DNA of 64,000 bases, from the NCBI RefSeq assembly GCF_001050235.1, contig NZ_DF967972.1, positions 1,006,475 to 1,070,474 on the forward strand. Reading direction: 5' to 3'. The position numbers were made by a program, and so were the translations under genes. Positions 63,686-64,000 of the stretch are shown one piece after another; position 1 is the stretch's first letter; the number at the start of each line of letters is the position of its first letter. The notes beneath the pieces were generated by a model. The model did no database searches. It was not told the origin of the DNA and saw nothing but the letters and a program-made list of their open reading frames with translations. This stretch comes from Longilinea arvoryzae. Lineage in GTDB: Bacteria > Chloroflexota > Anaerolineae > Anaerolineales > Anaerolineaceae.

Positions 63686-64000
63686 CCCCGCGGCGCAAGC
63701 CTCCTCAAATTGCACCGCTCAGCCAGACTGACCTGGCGATGATCAGCCGTGTCCGGGAGGAACTGGTATTCCTGTCGATCAAGCCACCTTCCTGGCGAGA
63801 TACCGACCCGGCAAAACGCCGCCGGTTTTTTGACGAGGTGCGTGCGGTTCTGATGGATCTGGGCAGCAACACCGCCAACATCAACCGCGATGCGCAGATT
63901 GTCACGGACGCGCTGTCAGGTGTTGGCCTGCTCGATCAACTGCTGCGGGACCCATTCGTGGAAGAAATCTTTGTCCGCAAAGGAGAGGTGGCCGTGGAAT
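63661..64000 (+). CDS. Second TadA/CpaF-like ATPase, N-terminal part (runs off the window)
   Basis: A frame open from ATG 63661 to the end of the window encodes 113 residues matching the N-terminal domain of CpaF/VirB11-type ATPases: helices with SRVREELVFLSIK, then VTDALSGVGLLDQLLRDPFVEEIFVRKG, where family members have the G-x-G-P-L-E-x-L-L-x-D-P-x-V-x-E-I-x-V-N pattern. GGGAGGG lies 5 nt before ATG. The ATPase motifs lie beyond the window. It appears to start a second set of pilus genes. Confidence 0.8.
   Translation, partial: MDDAGNSITPRRKPPQIAPLSQTDLAMISRVREELVFLSIKPPSWRDTDPAKRRRFFDEVRAVLMDLGSNTANINRDAQIVTDALSGVGLLDQLLRDPFVEEIFVRKGEVAVE

Overview
The window looks like bacterial chromosome carrying a large integrated plasmid-like element. 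The gene style points to Chloroflexota (Anaerolineae-like): an alpha-aminoadipate (AAA) type lysine operon, GC-rich chromosomal genes and an unusual Tad/T4SS cluster. This is inference from gene content; no rRNA or other taxonomic marker is present.

Layout. (1) 1-4387: a consensus sigma70 promoter, a probable lysine-rich leader peptide and two intrinsic terminators (candidate attenuators), then a four-gene operon for the first steps of AAA lysine synthesis (homocitrate synthase, homoaconitase large and small subunits, homoisocitrate dehydrogenase). (2) 4554-7305: chromosomal cargo: a membrane methyltransferase-like protein, an AT-rich DUF4238 gene and a transglutaminase-like protein. (3) 7643-7862: an 85-bp tandem repeat built from the 3' end of a tRNA gene plus a reverse-strand terminator, the probable left attachment site of the element. 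(4) 8075-14837: a plasmid-type maintenance and replication module: ParA and its partner gene, an iteron array, a DnaA-N-type initiator gene that itself holds five DNA repeats, an SSB-like protein and a replication-relaxation-like protein. (5) 14838-16300: decayed DNA with a WGR remnant and a broken HTH gene. (6) 16301-47693: a compact plus-strand run of fifteen genes that I regard as the main discovery candidate. (7) 47849-48949: an IS982-type transposase remnant and a small reverse-strand RHH/membrane-protein pair. (8) 49180-64000: exported and membrane proteins, a VirB4/HerA-like ATPase with a huge Ser/Thr/Gly/His-rich insert, then a Tad (Flp) pilus assembly cluster with two CpaB-like and two CpaF-like genes, the second CpaF running off the window.

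The 31-kb run in region 6 combines parts normally seen apart. From the type VII (WXG100/ESX/Ess) secretion world it has a three-ATPase FtsK/EccC-like motor, a YukD-like ubiquitin-fold protein, two free WXG100-like proteins, two WXG100-headed larger proteins (one ending in a C39-like cysteine peptidase) and, directly after each of these, a member of a shared family that I suggest is an EspG-like chaperone. From a cytoskeletal/surface world it has a tubulin/FtsZ-like GTPase, an exported von Willebrand A (vWA) membrane protein, a protein-kinase-like protein, a calcineurin-like phosphoesterase, a 1582-residue soluble protein, and a 2130-residue membrane protein carrying vWA, CxxCH plus beta-propeller, second vWA and second tubulin-like domains in one chain. 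The known partners EccB/EccD/EccE/MycP or EssA/EssB/EsaA are not recognisable. The simplest model is a mobile, noncanonical type VII-like secretion machine whose envelope-spanning scaffold is the vWA-tubulin protein set, with kinase and phosphatase switching.

Limits: all assignments were made by reading motifs; no searches or structure predictions were run. Remote assignments (YukD-like, EspG-like, tubulin domain of the fusion) are inferences.
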